Source: an uncultured Fusobacterium sp. (lineage in GTDB: Bacteria; Fusobacteriota; Fusobacteriia; Fusobacteriales; Fusobacteriaceae). Taken from it: 30,381 bases of DNA. Location of the stretch: contig NZ_CAJKIS010000028.1 in the NCBI RefSeq assembly GCF_905200055.1, positions 1-30,381 of the forward strand, written 5' to 3'. Positions 15,437 to 23,025 of the stretch are shown here, piece after piece. Numbering within the stretch: position 1 is the stretch's first letter; the number at the start of each line of letters is the position of its first letter. The notes below the pieces were generated by a model. That model was given only the letters and a program-made list of their open reading frames with translations, did no database searches and had not been told where the DNA came from. A program made the translations under genes and the position numbers.

Positions 15437-16564
15437 TTATCTATTTTCACTTCTTACTTTTAAAATATATCTTGCTACTTCTACCATTTTATTTATATTT
15501 TTTTCAAAAAAGTATTTATAACTTTGGCAAAATCTATTTTCATATGTCCCATCTGCCATTAAATCTTTATGCCTTCTACAACCACCACGACATATTTTAA
15601 AATAATCACATGTCTTACATTTATCATTTACTTTTAAAGAAGAGTTTAAGAACTCTTGCTCTTTTTCACTTTTAAACAATTCTACAAAACTACTTTCATT
15701 TACATTTCCAACTTTATATTCATCTAAAACATAGAAGTCACAAGGGTACATACTACCATCAGATTCTAATACAGCATTCATATTACAATGTCCAACCATA
15801 TCACAAGCTTCTGGTGCTTCACCTAAAATTATCTTAGTATAGTTATCAAAATGTCTTACACTAATTCTCTTTCCTGATAAAATATCATCCGCCCAAAGAT
15901 TAAATGTTTCATCTAAAAATTTTCCATAATCTTCTGCTGTAAGAGTATAATCCTCTTCTTTAGAACAATTAAAAGCATCTAAACATGGAATAAATTGATA
16001 ATATCTAAACCCATTATTTTTAAAGAAATTATATATAAGTTTTCCATTTTGTGCTATTAATTTATTTACTACACACAAAATATTAAACTCTACTCCTGCT
16101 TTTGTAAGCATCTTTGTAGCTTTTAACACTCTTGAAAATGTTCCCTCTCCATTAGCATCAATTCTAAAAGTATCATGGATATTTTTATTTCCATCAAGAG
16201 AAACACCTATTAAATAGTTATATTTCTTAAAAAGCTCCATCCATTTCTTATCTAATAAAGTTCCATTTGTTTGTAGTGAAAAATTAACTTGTATCTTATT
16301 TACATTATATTTTTCTACAAATTCATGAAATTTTTTAAAATACTCTATCCCTGCAACAGTAGGTTCTCCCCCTTGAAAAGCGAAATTTGCTGAGTATTCT
16401 ACATCTTCAAAAACTCTTTTCACCATATTTTCCAAAGTTTCATCATTCATTATTCCAAAGTTTTTTACTTCTCTATTATCTGCAACATCATAATAGAAAC
16501 AGTATTTACAACGTAGATTACAACTACTTGATGCTGGTTTTATCAATAAATTTAAGTTTCTCAT
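15437..16564 (-). CDS. Anaerobic sulfatase-maturating radical SAM enzyme (anSME)
   Basis: Oxidises the active-site cysteine (or serine) of a sulfatase to formylglycine without oxygen. The 375-residue protein has the radical SAM motif CNLRCKYC (Cys15, Cys19, Cys22), the FQGGEPT SAM-binding segment near residue 64, and a C-terminal SPASM region for two auxiliary 4Fe-4S clusters (ACDMVGHCNMN, YPCDFY with the catalytic-type Asp, and CKTCDYFKICRGGC). The ATG at 16562-16564 is preceded by GGAGGAGAG and gives the usual family length; a longer frame opens 12 codons upstream without a good site. The sulfatase at 11174-12628 is the obvious client. It lies 19 nt after yihY and so appears to belong to the htpX transcript. 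Confidence 0.92.
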   Translation of the reverse strand: MRNLNLLIKPASSSCNLRCKYCFYYDVADNREVKNFGIMNDETLENMVKRVFEDVEYSANFAFQGGEPTVAGIEYFKKFHEFVEKYNVNKIQVNFSLQTNGTLLDKKWMELFKKYNYLIGVSLDGNKNIHDTFRIDANGEGTFSRVLKATKMLTKAGVEFNILCVVNKLIAQNGKLIYNFFKNNGFRYYQFIPCLDAFNCSKEEDYTLTAEDYGKFLDETFNLWADDILSGKRISVRHFDNYTKIILGEAPEACDMVGHCNMNAVLESDGSMYPCDFYVLDEYKVGNVNESSFVELFKSEKEQEFLNSSLKVNDKCKTCDYFKICRGGCRRHKDLMADGTYENRFCQSYKYFFEKNINKMVEVARYILKVRSENR

Positions 16565-16583
16565 CTCTCCTCCAAAAAATATT

Positions 16584-17852
16584 TTATTTAATGTTATCAA
16601 CTTTAATATCCTTTAAAATTACTTCATAATTCTTATTCTCAACAATTTCAAAAAATATTTTATTCCTATTATTTATAATCAAATCTATATTTTCACCATA
16701 ATTTTCTAAAGCTGAAAAAATTCTTTGAAAATTTATTCTATCTATATTGTTAACAATAACATAACTTCTATCATATCTACTCTTCTCATTTATAACTTCA
16801 GCCACTAAACCATTCTCTTCAAAAATTTCAAGAATATATAATACCAAATTATATGATAAATTATATTCCTCAGCTATCTCCAATACTGTTGCTGGATGAA
16901 GATCATCTCTATACCTTTTTATCAACTCATATATTATCATCAAAGTAGCACACTCTTTTGATTTAAAACTCATATCTCTCACATTAAAACTATCTAATTT
17001 TAACTCTTTATTTTGAAGAAAATATGATAGATGAGCTCCTAAAATTACAAAGAACCACATAATTTTAAGCCAAAAGAAGAAGATAAATATTCCTGAAAAA
17101 CTTCCATATATTTTATTATAAGTTATAATCATAACTTGTAATAAGATAAAAAGATGTTGAAACCCTGCAAAAAAAAGTGTAACAAATATAGCTGAAAAAA
17201 ATGCTGGGATAAATCTTACATTTGTATTAGGAATCAACATATATAATGCTGTAAAAAATAGTAGCAATGTTAAAATAGGTACTAATTGAATAAGATATGG
17301 CGATATATCATATATTCCCTCTAGCTTTTTCCCTAAAATTATCATACTTCCATTAACAGTTAAAATTAATAGTGGAAACAATAAAAAACAAGCTACATAG
17401 TCAGTTATCTTTCTCAATATCATTCTTGTTTTAGATACCTGCCATATATCATTAAATGCTTTCTCTATTATTGAAAACATTGTTATCAATGTCCACCCTA
17501 AAAACAAAAAACCTATCCCTGCTAAAACTCCACTTCTTGCATTTTCTAATAGATTTTCAGAGAAAGTAATCAGAAAATTTATCATCTCCTCATTTAATGG
17601 TGAATATTTATTTAACTGTTTAATTAGATTTTCTGCAACTCCCAACCAGTTTCCCAAACTAAAGAGAATTGCAAAAATAGGGACTAGAGATAGCAAAGTA
17701 TAAAAGCAAAGAGAGGTTACCCATAGAGCAGAGTTTGCCCTCTTATAATTTTGCAAAGCTCTTTTTATTCCAGAAATTATATTAGATATCTTCCCTTGAT
17801 TTGAGAGCTCTTTAAAAAAATAATTTGTCTTTACTTTTATCTCCTTTGCCAC
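16584..17852 (-). CDS. YihY/BrkB family membrane protein
   Basis: A 422-residue inner-membrane protein of the YihY/BrkB family (once mislabelled ribonuclease BN), whose function is not settled. The N-terminal two thirds hold six hydrophobic helices with family segments such as ANSALWVTSLCFYTLLSLVP near residues 39-58 and KIYGSFSGIFIFFFWLKIMW near 242-261. After about residue 290 a soluble tail follows that looks like a winged helix (EIAEEYNLSYNLVLYILEIFEENGLV), making the protein longer than the basic form of about 290 residues. The start is GTG at 17850-17852, close behind GGGAG. Gaps of 16 and 19 nt to its neighbours indicate an operon. Confidence 0.87.
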   Translation of the reverse strand: MAKEIKVKTNYFFKELSNQGKISNIISGIKRALQNYKRANSALWVTSLCFYTLLSLVPIFAILFSLGNWLGVAENLIKQLNKYSPLNEEMINFLITFSENLLENARSGVLAGIGFLFLGWTLITMFSIIEKAFNDIWQVSKTRMILRKITDYVACFLLFPLLILTVNGSMIILGKKLEGIYDISPYLIQLVPILTLLLFFTALYMLIPNTNVRFIPAFFSAIFVTLFFAGFQHLFILLQVMIITYNKIYGSFSGIFIFFFWLKIMWFFVILGAHLSYFLQNKELKLDSFNVRDMSFKSKECATLMIIYELIKRYRDDLHPATVLEIAEEYNLSYNLVLYILEIFEENGLVAEVINEKSRYDRSYVIVNNIDRINFQRIFSALENYGENIDLIINNRNKIFFEIVENKNYEVILKDIKVDNIK

Positions 17853-17868
17853 TTCTCCCTACCCCTTT

Positions 17869-18336
17869 CTAATTTTCTACTGTATTAATTCTATTATTTG
17901 CCTCATCTACCTCTGACGTATCTACTTTTTCTGTCATTGTACTAACTTCTTCTGTTTCAATAGAAACTTCTGGTGCATTTATATCTCTATAATTTTTTTC
18001 AAAATTATCTTTAGCTATAAAATAAACACTTGATAAATTCAATGGAGAAACTATATAATCTCCAACTCTTACTGCTTCTACTTCTCCATTTGAACTTTTC
18101 ATATAAAAAGGATTTTCAGATGTTCCAAGTCCTTTTAGTACATTTTTATCAACTTGAATTGCTTTTAACTCTTTAAATTTTTCAATCTCTTCTAATCCTA
18201 CATATTTATATGTTTTAGAATTTTCAATAGGTATAAGCAATCTTTCCATTATATAATACTCTGGTATTATCTCCTTTGAGAAAGCTAAAGATATAGCTCC
18301 TATAAAAATAGCAAAAACTAATAATAATTTTTTCAT
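17869..18336 (-). CDS. Small exported protein of unknown function
   Basis: A 155-residue protein I do not recognise. It starts with a signal peptide (MKKLLLVFAIFIGAISLAFS, cleavage probably just after), so it should be periplasmic or secreted. The mature part has no cysteine or membrane segment. Its middle is mixed strand-like sequence, and its last 35 or so residues are Glu/Thr/Val-rich with a repeated short pattern (EVSIETEEVSTMTEKVDTSEV), probably unstructured. AGGAGG precedes the ATG. It lies 9 nt after htpX and 16 nt before yihY, so it is co-expressed with two membrane proteins; an envelope role is inferred. Confidence 0.75.
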   Translation of the reverse strand: MKKLLLVFAIFIGAISLAFSKEIIPEYYIMERLLIPIENSKTYKYVGLEEIEKFKELKAIQVDKNVLKGLGTSENPFYMKSSNGEVEAVRVGDYIVSPLNLSSVYFIAKDNFEKNYRDINAPEVSIETEEVSTMTEKVDTSEVDEANNRINTVEN

Positions 18337-18345
18337 AATCTCCTC

Positions 18346-19188
18346 CTAAAAAGACATCTCTTCTAATTTTTTTATTCTATCAGCAGTAGCAGGGTGTGTA
18401 CTGAATAAGTTAGCTAACTTATTTCCTGCTAATGGACTTACTATAAACATATTTTCTGTTGCTGGTGAAGCATTTGGCATAGGAATTCTTCTACTATAAC
18501 TTTCAAGTTTTCTTAAAGCATTTGCTAAATATAGAGGATTTCCACTAACTCTAGCTCCAAACTCATCAGCTTTATACTCTCTTGTTCTTGAAATTGCCAT
18601 TTGTACAAGCATTGCAGCAATAGGTGCTAAAACTGCTACTAATATCAATGCTAAAGGGTTTGCTCCATCTCTATCATCATCTCTTCTTCCACCACCAAAT
18701 ATAGCTGCCCATCTAGCCATATTTGCTAAAAATGTGATAGCTCCTGCCATTGTAGCTGCAACTGTACTAATCAATATATCTCTATTGTGTACATGTCCTA
18801 ACTCGTGTCCTATTACTCCTGAAAGCTCGTTATCATCAACTATATCCATAAGCCCTCTTGTAACTGCAACTGCTGCATGGCTAGGATTTCTTCCAGTAGC
18901 AAAAGCATTTGGTTGAGCTTCATTAATAATATAAACTTTTGGCATAGGAATATCAGCTTCATTAGCTAATCTACTTACTAACTGGTAAAGATGCGTATTT
19001 TCTGCCACAGGTTGAGCTCCATACATAGATAAAACAATCTTATCACTAAACCAATAAGATATAAAGTTCATCATTCCTGCCATTATAAGTGCCATCAACA
19101 TTCCTTGACGTCCACCAACAGCATTACCTATAATCATAAGAATAAAAGTCATTATTCCCATTAAGAAAAAAGTTTTTAAAGTTTTCAC
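18346..19188 (-). CDS. htpX: HtpX-type membrane zinc metalloprotease
   Basis: A 280-residue inner-membrane M48 protease involved in membrane-protein quality control. Two N-terminal hydrophobic helices (about residues 7-45) precede the zinc site HELGH (His128, His132), and a second pair of hydrophobic segments follows near 145-195. The third zinc ligand is expected in the conserved TREYKADEFGARVSG segment near residue 205. Length is typical of the family. The start is GTG at 19186-19188 with AAGGAG 8 nt upstream. It is first in a run with the exported protein, yihY and anSME, behind its own promoter. Confidence 0.95.
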   Translation of the reverse strand: MKTLKTFFLMGIMTFILMIIGNAVGGRQGMLMALIMAGMMNFISYWFSDKIVLSMYGAQPVAENTHLYQLVSRLANEADIPMPKVYIINEAQPNAFATGRNPSHAAVAVTRGLMDIVDDNELSGVIGHELGHVHNRDILISTVAATMAGAITFLANMARWAAIFGGGRRDDDRDGANPLALILVAVLAPIAAMLVQMAISRTREYKADEFGARVSGNPLYLANALRKLESYSRRIPMPNASPATENMFIVSPLAGNKLANLFSTHPATADRIKKLEEMSF

Positions 19189-19222
19189 CTTAACAGCTCC
19201 TTTATATTATTTATTTTTACAT

Positions 19223-19251
19223 ATTATATTATAACACTTTCCCATAGTAAA
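19223..19251 (-). promoter_or_regulatory. Promoter of the htpX operon
   Basis: On the minus strand TTTACT (complement of 19246-19251) and TATAAT (complement of 19223-19228) are 17 nt apart, about 35 nt before the htpX start. The -10 is perfect and the -35 matches 4 of 6. Confidence 0.6.
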
Positions 19252-19346
19252 GGAATAGATAATTTTTTTCTTATTTGAAATACCATTAAAGAAATATAAA
19301 ATAAAAAAGTCAACATCAAAAATAACTTTGATGATTTGAAAATACT

Positions 19347-19376
19347 TTGAATGATAATATAAAATTATGCTATAAT
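19347..19376 (+). promoter_or_regulatory. Promoter of the ppx-sel operon
   Basis: TTGAAT (19347-19352) and TATAAT (19371-19376) are 18 nt apart, with TG at 19368-19369 making an extended -10. It lies 38 nt before the Ppx/GppA start. No equally good promoter was seen between the following genes, which supports one long transcript down to selC. Confidence 0.7.
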
Positions 19377-19414
19377 TTACTAAAAGAAACTATAAATTAT
19401 TAAGCGAGGAAATT

Positions 19415-20605
19415 ATGTATCAAGGCAAAAATATTAAAGGTATAATTGATATTGGAACAAACTCTTGTAGACTTTTCATTGCTGAATTAGAAAATACCAG
19501 TGAGGGAAAGAAAATAAAGAGGGAATTAGTAAAAGATGTAGAAATTGTAAAATTAGGAGAGGGAGTTAATAAAACTCATAACTTAAATCCTAATGCTATA
19601 AAAAGAACTTTAGATTGTTTAAAAAAATATAAAGAAAAAGCCTCTTCTTATGGTGTAGAAAATATTAAAGCTTTTGCCACATCAGCTGTAAGAGATGCTG
19701 AAAATAGAGAGGTATTTTTACAAGAGGTTTTAAAGCTTGGGATAAAAATAGAGTGTATCTCTGGAAAAACTGAAGCTACTCTAAATTTCTTAGGAAGCTC
19801 TCTTGTATTTAAAGACAGAATTTTAGTTGTAGATATTGGTGGTGGAAGTACAGAATTCACTTTAGGAAAAGATAAATCTATTGATTTTATTCAAAGCATC
19901 AATATTGGAGCTGTAAGAGCAACAGAAAAATTCTTTAGTGACAATGATTATTCTGAGGAAAAACTAGAAAAATGTAAAGTCTGGATAAGAAAAAATCTTG
20001 AGATTTTAAAAACTATAAAAGATAGAGAATTTAAGTTAATTGGAGTGGCTGGAACTGCTACTACTCAAATATCTGTTAGAGATAAAATGGAAATATATGA
20101 TAGTAGCAAGGTACATATGGCAACTTTAACTTTAGATGAACTTAAAGAAAACCTATCACTTTTTCTTTCGAAGAATTTTGAAGAGAGAAAAAATATTGTT
20201 GGTTTAGAAGAGAAAAGAGCTGATGTTATTATTGCGGGTACACTAATTTTACTTACAATTTTAGAAGAATTAAATCAAGATAAAATAATAATATCTGAAT
20301 CAGACAATCTTAGTGGAGCTATAACAAGGGAGGAAGAAACAATGAGCGAAAGGTTAGAATGGATAATGGAGGCTTACGAAAGCTTTAGAAAATCTTCTGG
20401 TAGAAGATTGATAGCTGGAAATATATTTGACTATTTTATGCAAGACTTTAGAGGAGAAATGGCTGATGCTTATGATATAGCTACTAAAGAGGAGATCAGA
20501 GAGGATATTAAAACTTTAGCTGATATTATTTATCAAGAAGAAGATAAACATAAAAGAGAATTTTTAGTAGAAATTTTAGTTAATTTAGTTAAGATGTTAG
20601 GGTAA
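19415..20605 (+). CDS. Ppx/GppA family phosphatase with C-terminal extension
   Basis: Exopolyphosphatase / guanosine-pentaphosphate phosphohydrolase family protein of 396 residues with an actin-like ATPase fold. Signatures are GIIDIGTNSCRLFIAE near residues 9-24, AFATSAVRDAENR near 86, ISGKTEA near 115 and VVDIGGGSTEFTLG near 136. The core ends near residue 305. About 88 further residues (from Met310), rich in charged helix-like sequence, lie beyond the usual length of the short form. A strong GGGAGG and ATG occur exactly at that junction (20328-20333, 20342), so the extension may also be made separately. It is the first gene of the selenocysteine operon, 14 nt before selD. Substrate (polyphosphate or pppGpp) cannot be decided. 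Confidence 0.88.
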   Translation: MYQGKNIKGIIDIGTNSCRLFIAELENTSEGKKIKRELVKDVEIVKLGEGVNKTHNLNPNAIKRTLDCLKKYKEKASSYGVENIKAFATSAVRDAENREVFLQEVLKLGIKIECISGKTEATLNFLGSSLVFKDRILVVDIGGGSTEFTLGKDKSIDFIQSINIGAVRATEKFFSDNDYSEEKLEKCKVWIRKNLEILKTIKDREFKLIGVAGTATTQISVRDKMEIYDSSKVHMATLTLDELKENLSLFLSKNFEERKNIVGLEEKRADVIIAGTLILLTILEELNQDKIIISESDNLSGAITREEETMSERLEWIMEAYESFRKSSGRRLIAGNIFDYFMQDFRGEMADAYDIATKEEIREDIKTLADIIYQEEDKHKREFLVEILVNLVKMLG

Positions 20606-20619
20606 TCAGAGGTGAAAAA

Positions 20620-21651
20620 TTGAAAGAAAAACTATATTTAGATAGATGTTCAATTGGTGGTTGAGCAAGTAAAATAGGACCGGAAGTTCTTAGTGATGTT
20701 TTATCTACTCTTCCAAGTGTGGAAGATAAAAATCTGATTGTAGGTTTTGATAAGTCTGATGATGCTGCTGTATATAAATTAACTGATGAAATAGCAATGA
20801 TACAAACATTGGACTTCTTTACTCCTATGGTTGATGATCCATATATTTTCGGACAAATAGCTGCTGCAAACTCTTTAAGTGATGTTTATGCTATGGGAGG
20901 TACTCCTAAAACAGCTATGAATATTGTTTGTTTTCCAGAAAAAATGGATATCAATATTTTAGGAGAAGTTTTAAGAGGAGGAGCTGAAAAAGTAGCTGAA
21001 GCTGGAGCTGTCTTAAGTGGTGGGCACTCTATTCATGATCCAGAGATTAAGTATGGACTTTCTGTAACTGGTATAGCTCATCCTGATAAAATTTTAAAAA
21101 ATCATGGTTGTCAAAATGGTGATATACTGATCTGTACTAAAAAACTTGGTACTGGTATTGTAACTACTGCGTCTAAAGTAGGGTTAGCAAGTGAAAATGC
21201 TATAAATACATCTATAAAAAATATGACTACTTTAAATAAATATGCTGGAGAAATAATTGTCAAATATCCTGTTACTGCTTGTACAGATATCACAGGTTTC
21301 GGCTTTCTCGGACACGCCTATGAGATGGCATCAAATTCTAATAAAACTTTGATATTTGAAAAAGATTTCATACCTTTCATTGAAGAAGCTAAGGGATATG
21401 CACAAGATTTTCTTATTACTACTGGAGGACAGAAAAACAGAAATTTTGTAGGCAACAATGTAGATTTTCAAAATGTTCCTCTATGGTTGCAAGAAATTCT
21501 TTTTGATCCTCAAACTTCAGGAGGGCTGCTATTTTCAATCCCTGCTCAATATGTCAGTGATTTGATGAGAGAGTTTTCTTCAGCTAATGTTGATGCTGTA
21601 ATTATAGGAAGTGTTGTAGAAAAAGAGAAAAAATTTATTATTGTGAGGTAA
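20620..21651 (+). CDS. selD: Selenophosphate synthetase SelD, itself a selenoprotein (in-frame TGA)
   Basis: Makes selenophosphate from selenide and ATP, the selenium donor for Sec-tRNA. The conventional ORF opens only at GTG 20719, but the frame extends upstream through TGA at 20662-20664 to TTG at 20620, which has AGAGGTG 5 nt before it. The added residues read CSIGG-U-ASKIGPEVL, aligning with the E. coli active-site loop GCGCKISP: Sec15 takes the place of Cys17 and Lys18 that of Lys20, while the second Cys is Ser17. With Sec the protein has 343 residues, the normal length. Later landmarks include DFFTPMVDDPY, SDVYAMGG, LSGGHS, TDITGFGFLGH and FDPQTSGGLL. selA follows after 3 nt. Confidence 0.93.
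20676..20690 (+). promoter_or_regulatory. SECIS-like hairpin in selD mRNA
   Basis: AGGAC (20676-20680) pairs with GUUCU (20686-20690), including one G-U, around the 5-nt loop CGGAA. Eleven nucleotides separate it from the TGA, the same spacing as the minimal upper hairpin of E. coli fdhF. The loop contains guanines, as bacterial SECIS loops do, but not the GGUCU of fdhF. It is the expected SelB-binding element. Confidence 0.65.
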
Positions 21652-21654
21652 AAA

Positions 21655-23025
21655 ATGAAAAATGAACTTTTTAGGCAACTGCCAAAAGTTGACATTCTTA
21701 TGAATAATGCCTTATTAAAAGATCTTAGTCTTAATTTAGATTACAATAGTTTTTATGAAATAGTAACTACTGGAATAGATACTTTTAGAAATGAAATAAA
21801 GAACAATGAGATCAATAGTTTTACAGAAGAGGAAATTATACACGAAATCATATTATTAGCTAAAAAAAATGAAGAGAGAAAATTTAAAAATGTTATAAAT
21901 GGTACTGGAGTTATTTTACATACAAATTTAGGTAGAGCTATTTTTAGTGAAAGAGTAGCTGAAAAACTGAAAAAAATAGTCACTGGTTACTCTAATCTTG
22001 AATTTGATCTAGCAACTGGTGGCAGAGGAAGTAGATATCAACTTTTAGAAGAGATTATCTGTAAGGTTACAGGAGCTGAAGGAGCTATGCTTGTAAATAA
22101 TAATGCTGCTGCTGTAATTTTATGTTTAAATGAATTTGCTAAAAACAAAAAAACTATTGTTTCTAGAGGAGAATTAGTAGAAATAGGTGGTTCTTTTAGA
22201 ATTCCAGAGATAATGGAACTTTCAGGAACAATTTTAAAAGAGGTAGGAACTACAAATAAAACAAATATTAGAGATTACGAAAGAGCCATTGAAGAAGATA
22301 CAGGAGTTCTTTTAAAAGTTCATACCTCTAATTATAAAATAATTGGTTTTACTGATTCAGTAAGTAAAAATGAGATAGCTCAACTTGGAAAAGAAAACAG
22401 TATCATTACTATTGATGATATTGGTAGTGGAGTTCTTATTGATTATGAAAAATATGGCTTAAGCAAAGAGCCAACAGTTCAAGAAAGTTTAAAATCTGGT
22501 GTAGATATAGTTACTTTTAGTGGAGATAAAATGCTAGGTGGAGCTCAATGTGGAGTTATTGTAGGAAAAAAAGAGTTAATTGAAAGATTAAAGAAAAATC
22601 CTTTCACTCGAGCTTTTAGAGTTGATAAAATGAGTATTGCTGTAATGGAAGAAATTTTCAGATATTACTTAGATGAAAAAAAAGCTATAAATGAGATTCC
22701 TGTTTTAAAAATGTTAACTGAAAAACCTGAAAAAACTAATATAAGAGCTGAGAAATTAAGAGATCTATTAAAAGAAAAAGGGATTGAAACAAGAGTAATT
22801 AAAACAGAAGCTTTAGTTGGTGGTGGAGCTATGCCAGATGAAAAAATTAGAAGTTATGGTGTTGCTTTTAAAAACGATATTCACTCTTTAGAAGAGAGAT
22901 TTAGAAAATGTGAAACTCCTATAATTGGTAGAACAAAAGAGAATATGTTTATTCTCGATCTAAAAGCTATTAGAGAAGAGGAATTTCAATATATTGTAGG
23001 AGAGGCAGAGAAAATAATATTATGA
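21655..23025 (+). CDS. selA: L-seryl-tRNA(Sec) selenium transferase SelA
   Basis: PLP enzyme that converts Ser-tRNA(Sec) to Sec-tRNA(Sec) using selenophosphate. The 456-residue protein has the SelA signatures NGTGVILHTNLGRA near residue 82, LEFDLATGGRGSR near 116, NNNAAAVILCLNE near 148, SRGELVEIGGSFRIPEIM near 172 and FSGDKMLGGAQCG with the PLP lysine Lys292. Length matches E. coli SelA (463). GTGAGG precedes the ATG. Its stop (TGA) overlaps the selB start as ATGA, so the two are translationally coupled; this TGA is evidently read as a stop. Confidence 0.97.
   Translation: MKNELFRQLPKVDILMNNALLKDLSLNLDYNSFYEIVTTGIDTFRNEIKNNEINSFTEEEIIHEIILLAKKNEERKFKNVINGTGVILHTNLGRAIFSERVAEKLKKIVTGYSNLEFDLATGGRGSRYQLLEEIICKVTGAEGAMLVNNNAAAVILCLNEFAKNKKTIVSRGELVEIGGSFRIPEIMELSGTILKEVGTTNKTNIRDYERAIEEDTGVLLKVHTSNYKIIGFTDSVSKNEIAQLGKENSIITIDDIGSGVLIDYEKYGLSKEPTVQESLKSGVDIVTFSGDKMLGGAQCGVIVGKKELIERLKKNPFTRAFRVDKMSIAVMEEIFRYYLDEKKAINEIPVLKMLTEKPEKTNIRAEKLRDLLKEKGIETRVIKTEALVGGGAMPDEKIRSYGVAFKNDIHSLEERFRKCETPIIGRTKENMFILDLKAIREEEFQYIVGEAEKIIL

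Noticed and set aside
15197..15463. An 88-residue ORF on the plus strand in the gap before anSME
   Set aside because: It is hydrophobic low-complexity translation of AT-rich regulatory DNA, contains the minus-strand terminator, has no ribosome binding site and overlaps the anSME end.
19314..19333. CATCAAA/TTTGATG hairpin ahead of the ppx promoter as a terminator
   Set aside because: The stem is short and all A-T rich, no T-run follows, and no transcript clearly needs ending there; I cannot assign it a function.
20719..21651. SelD starting at GTG 20719 (310 residues)
   Set aside because: This start lacks a ribosome binding site and drops the active-site loop. The frame continues upstream through the TGA to a TTG with a good site.
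23023..23025. The selA TGA as a possible second recoded codon
   Set aside because: It is the normal stop overlapping the selB start (ATGA), SelA already has full length, and no matching hairpin at 11 nt was seen. The other ATGA overlaps (1318, 25482) are likewise ordinary stops.
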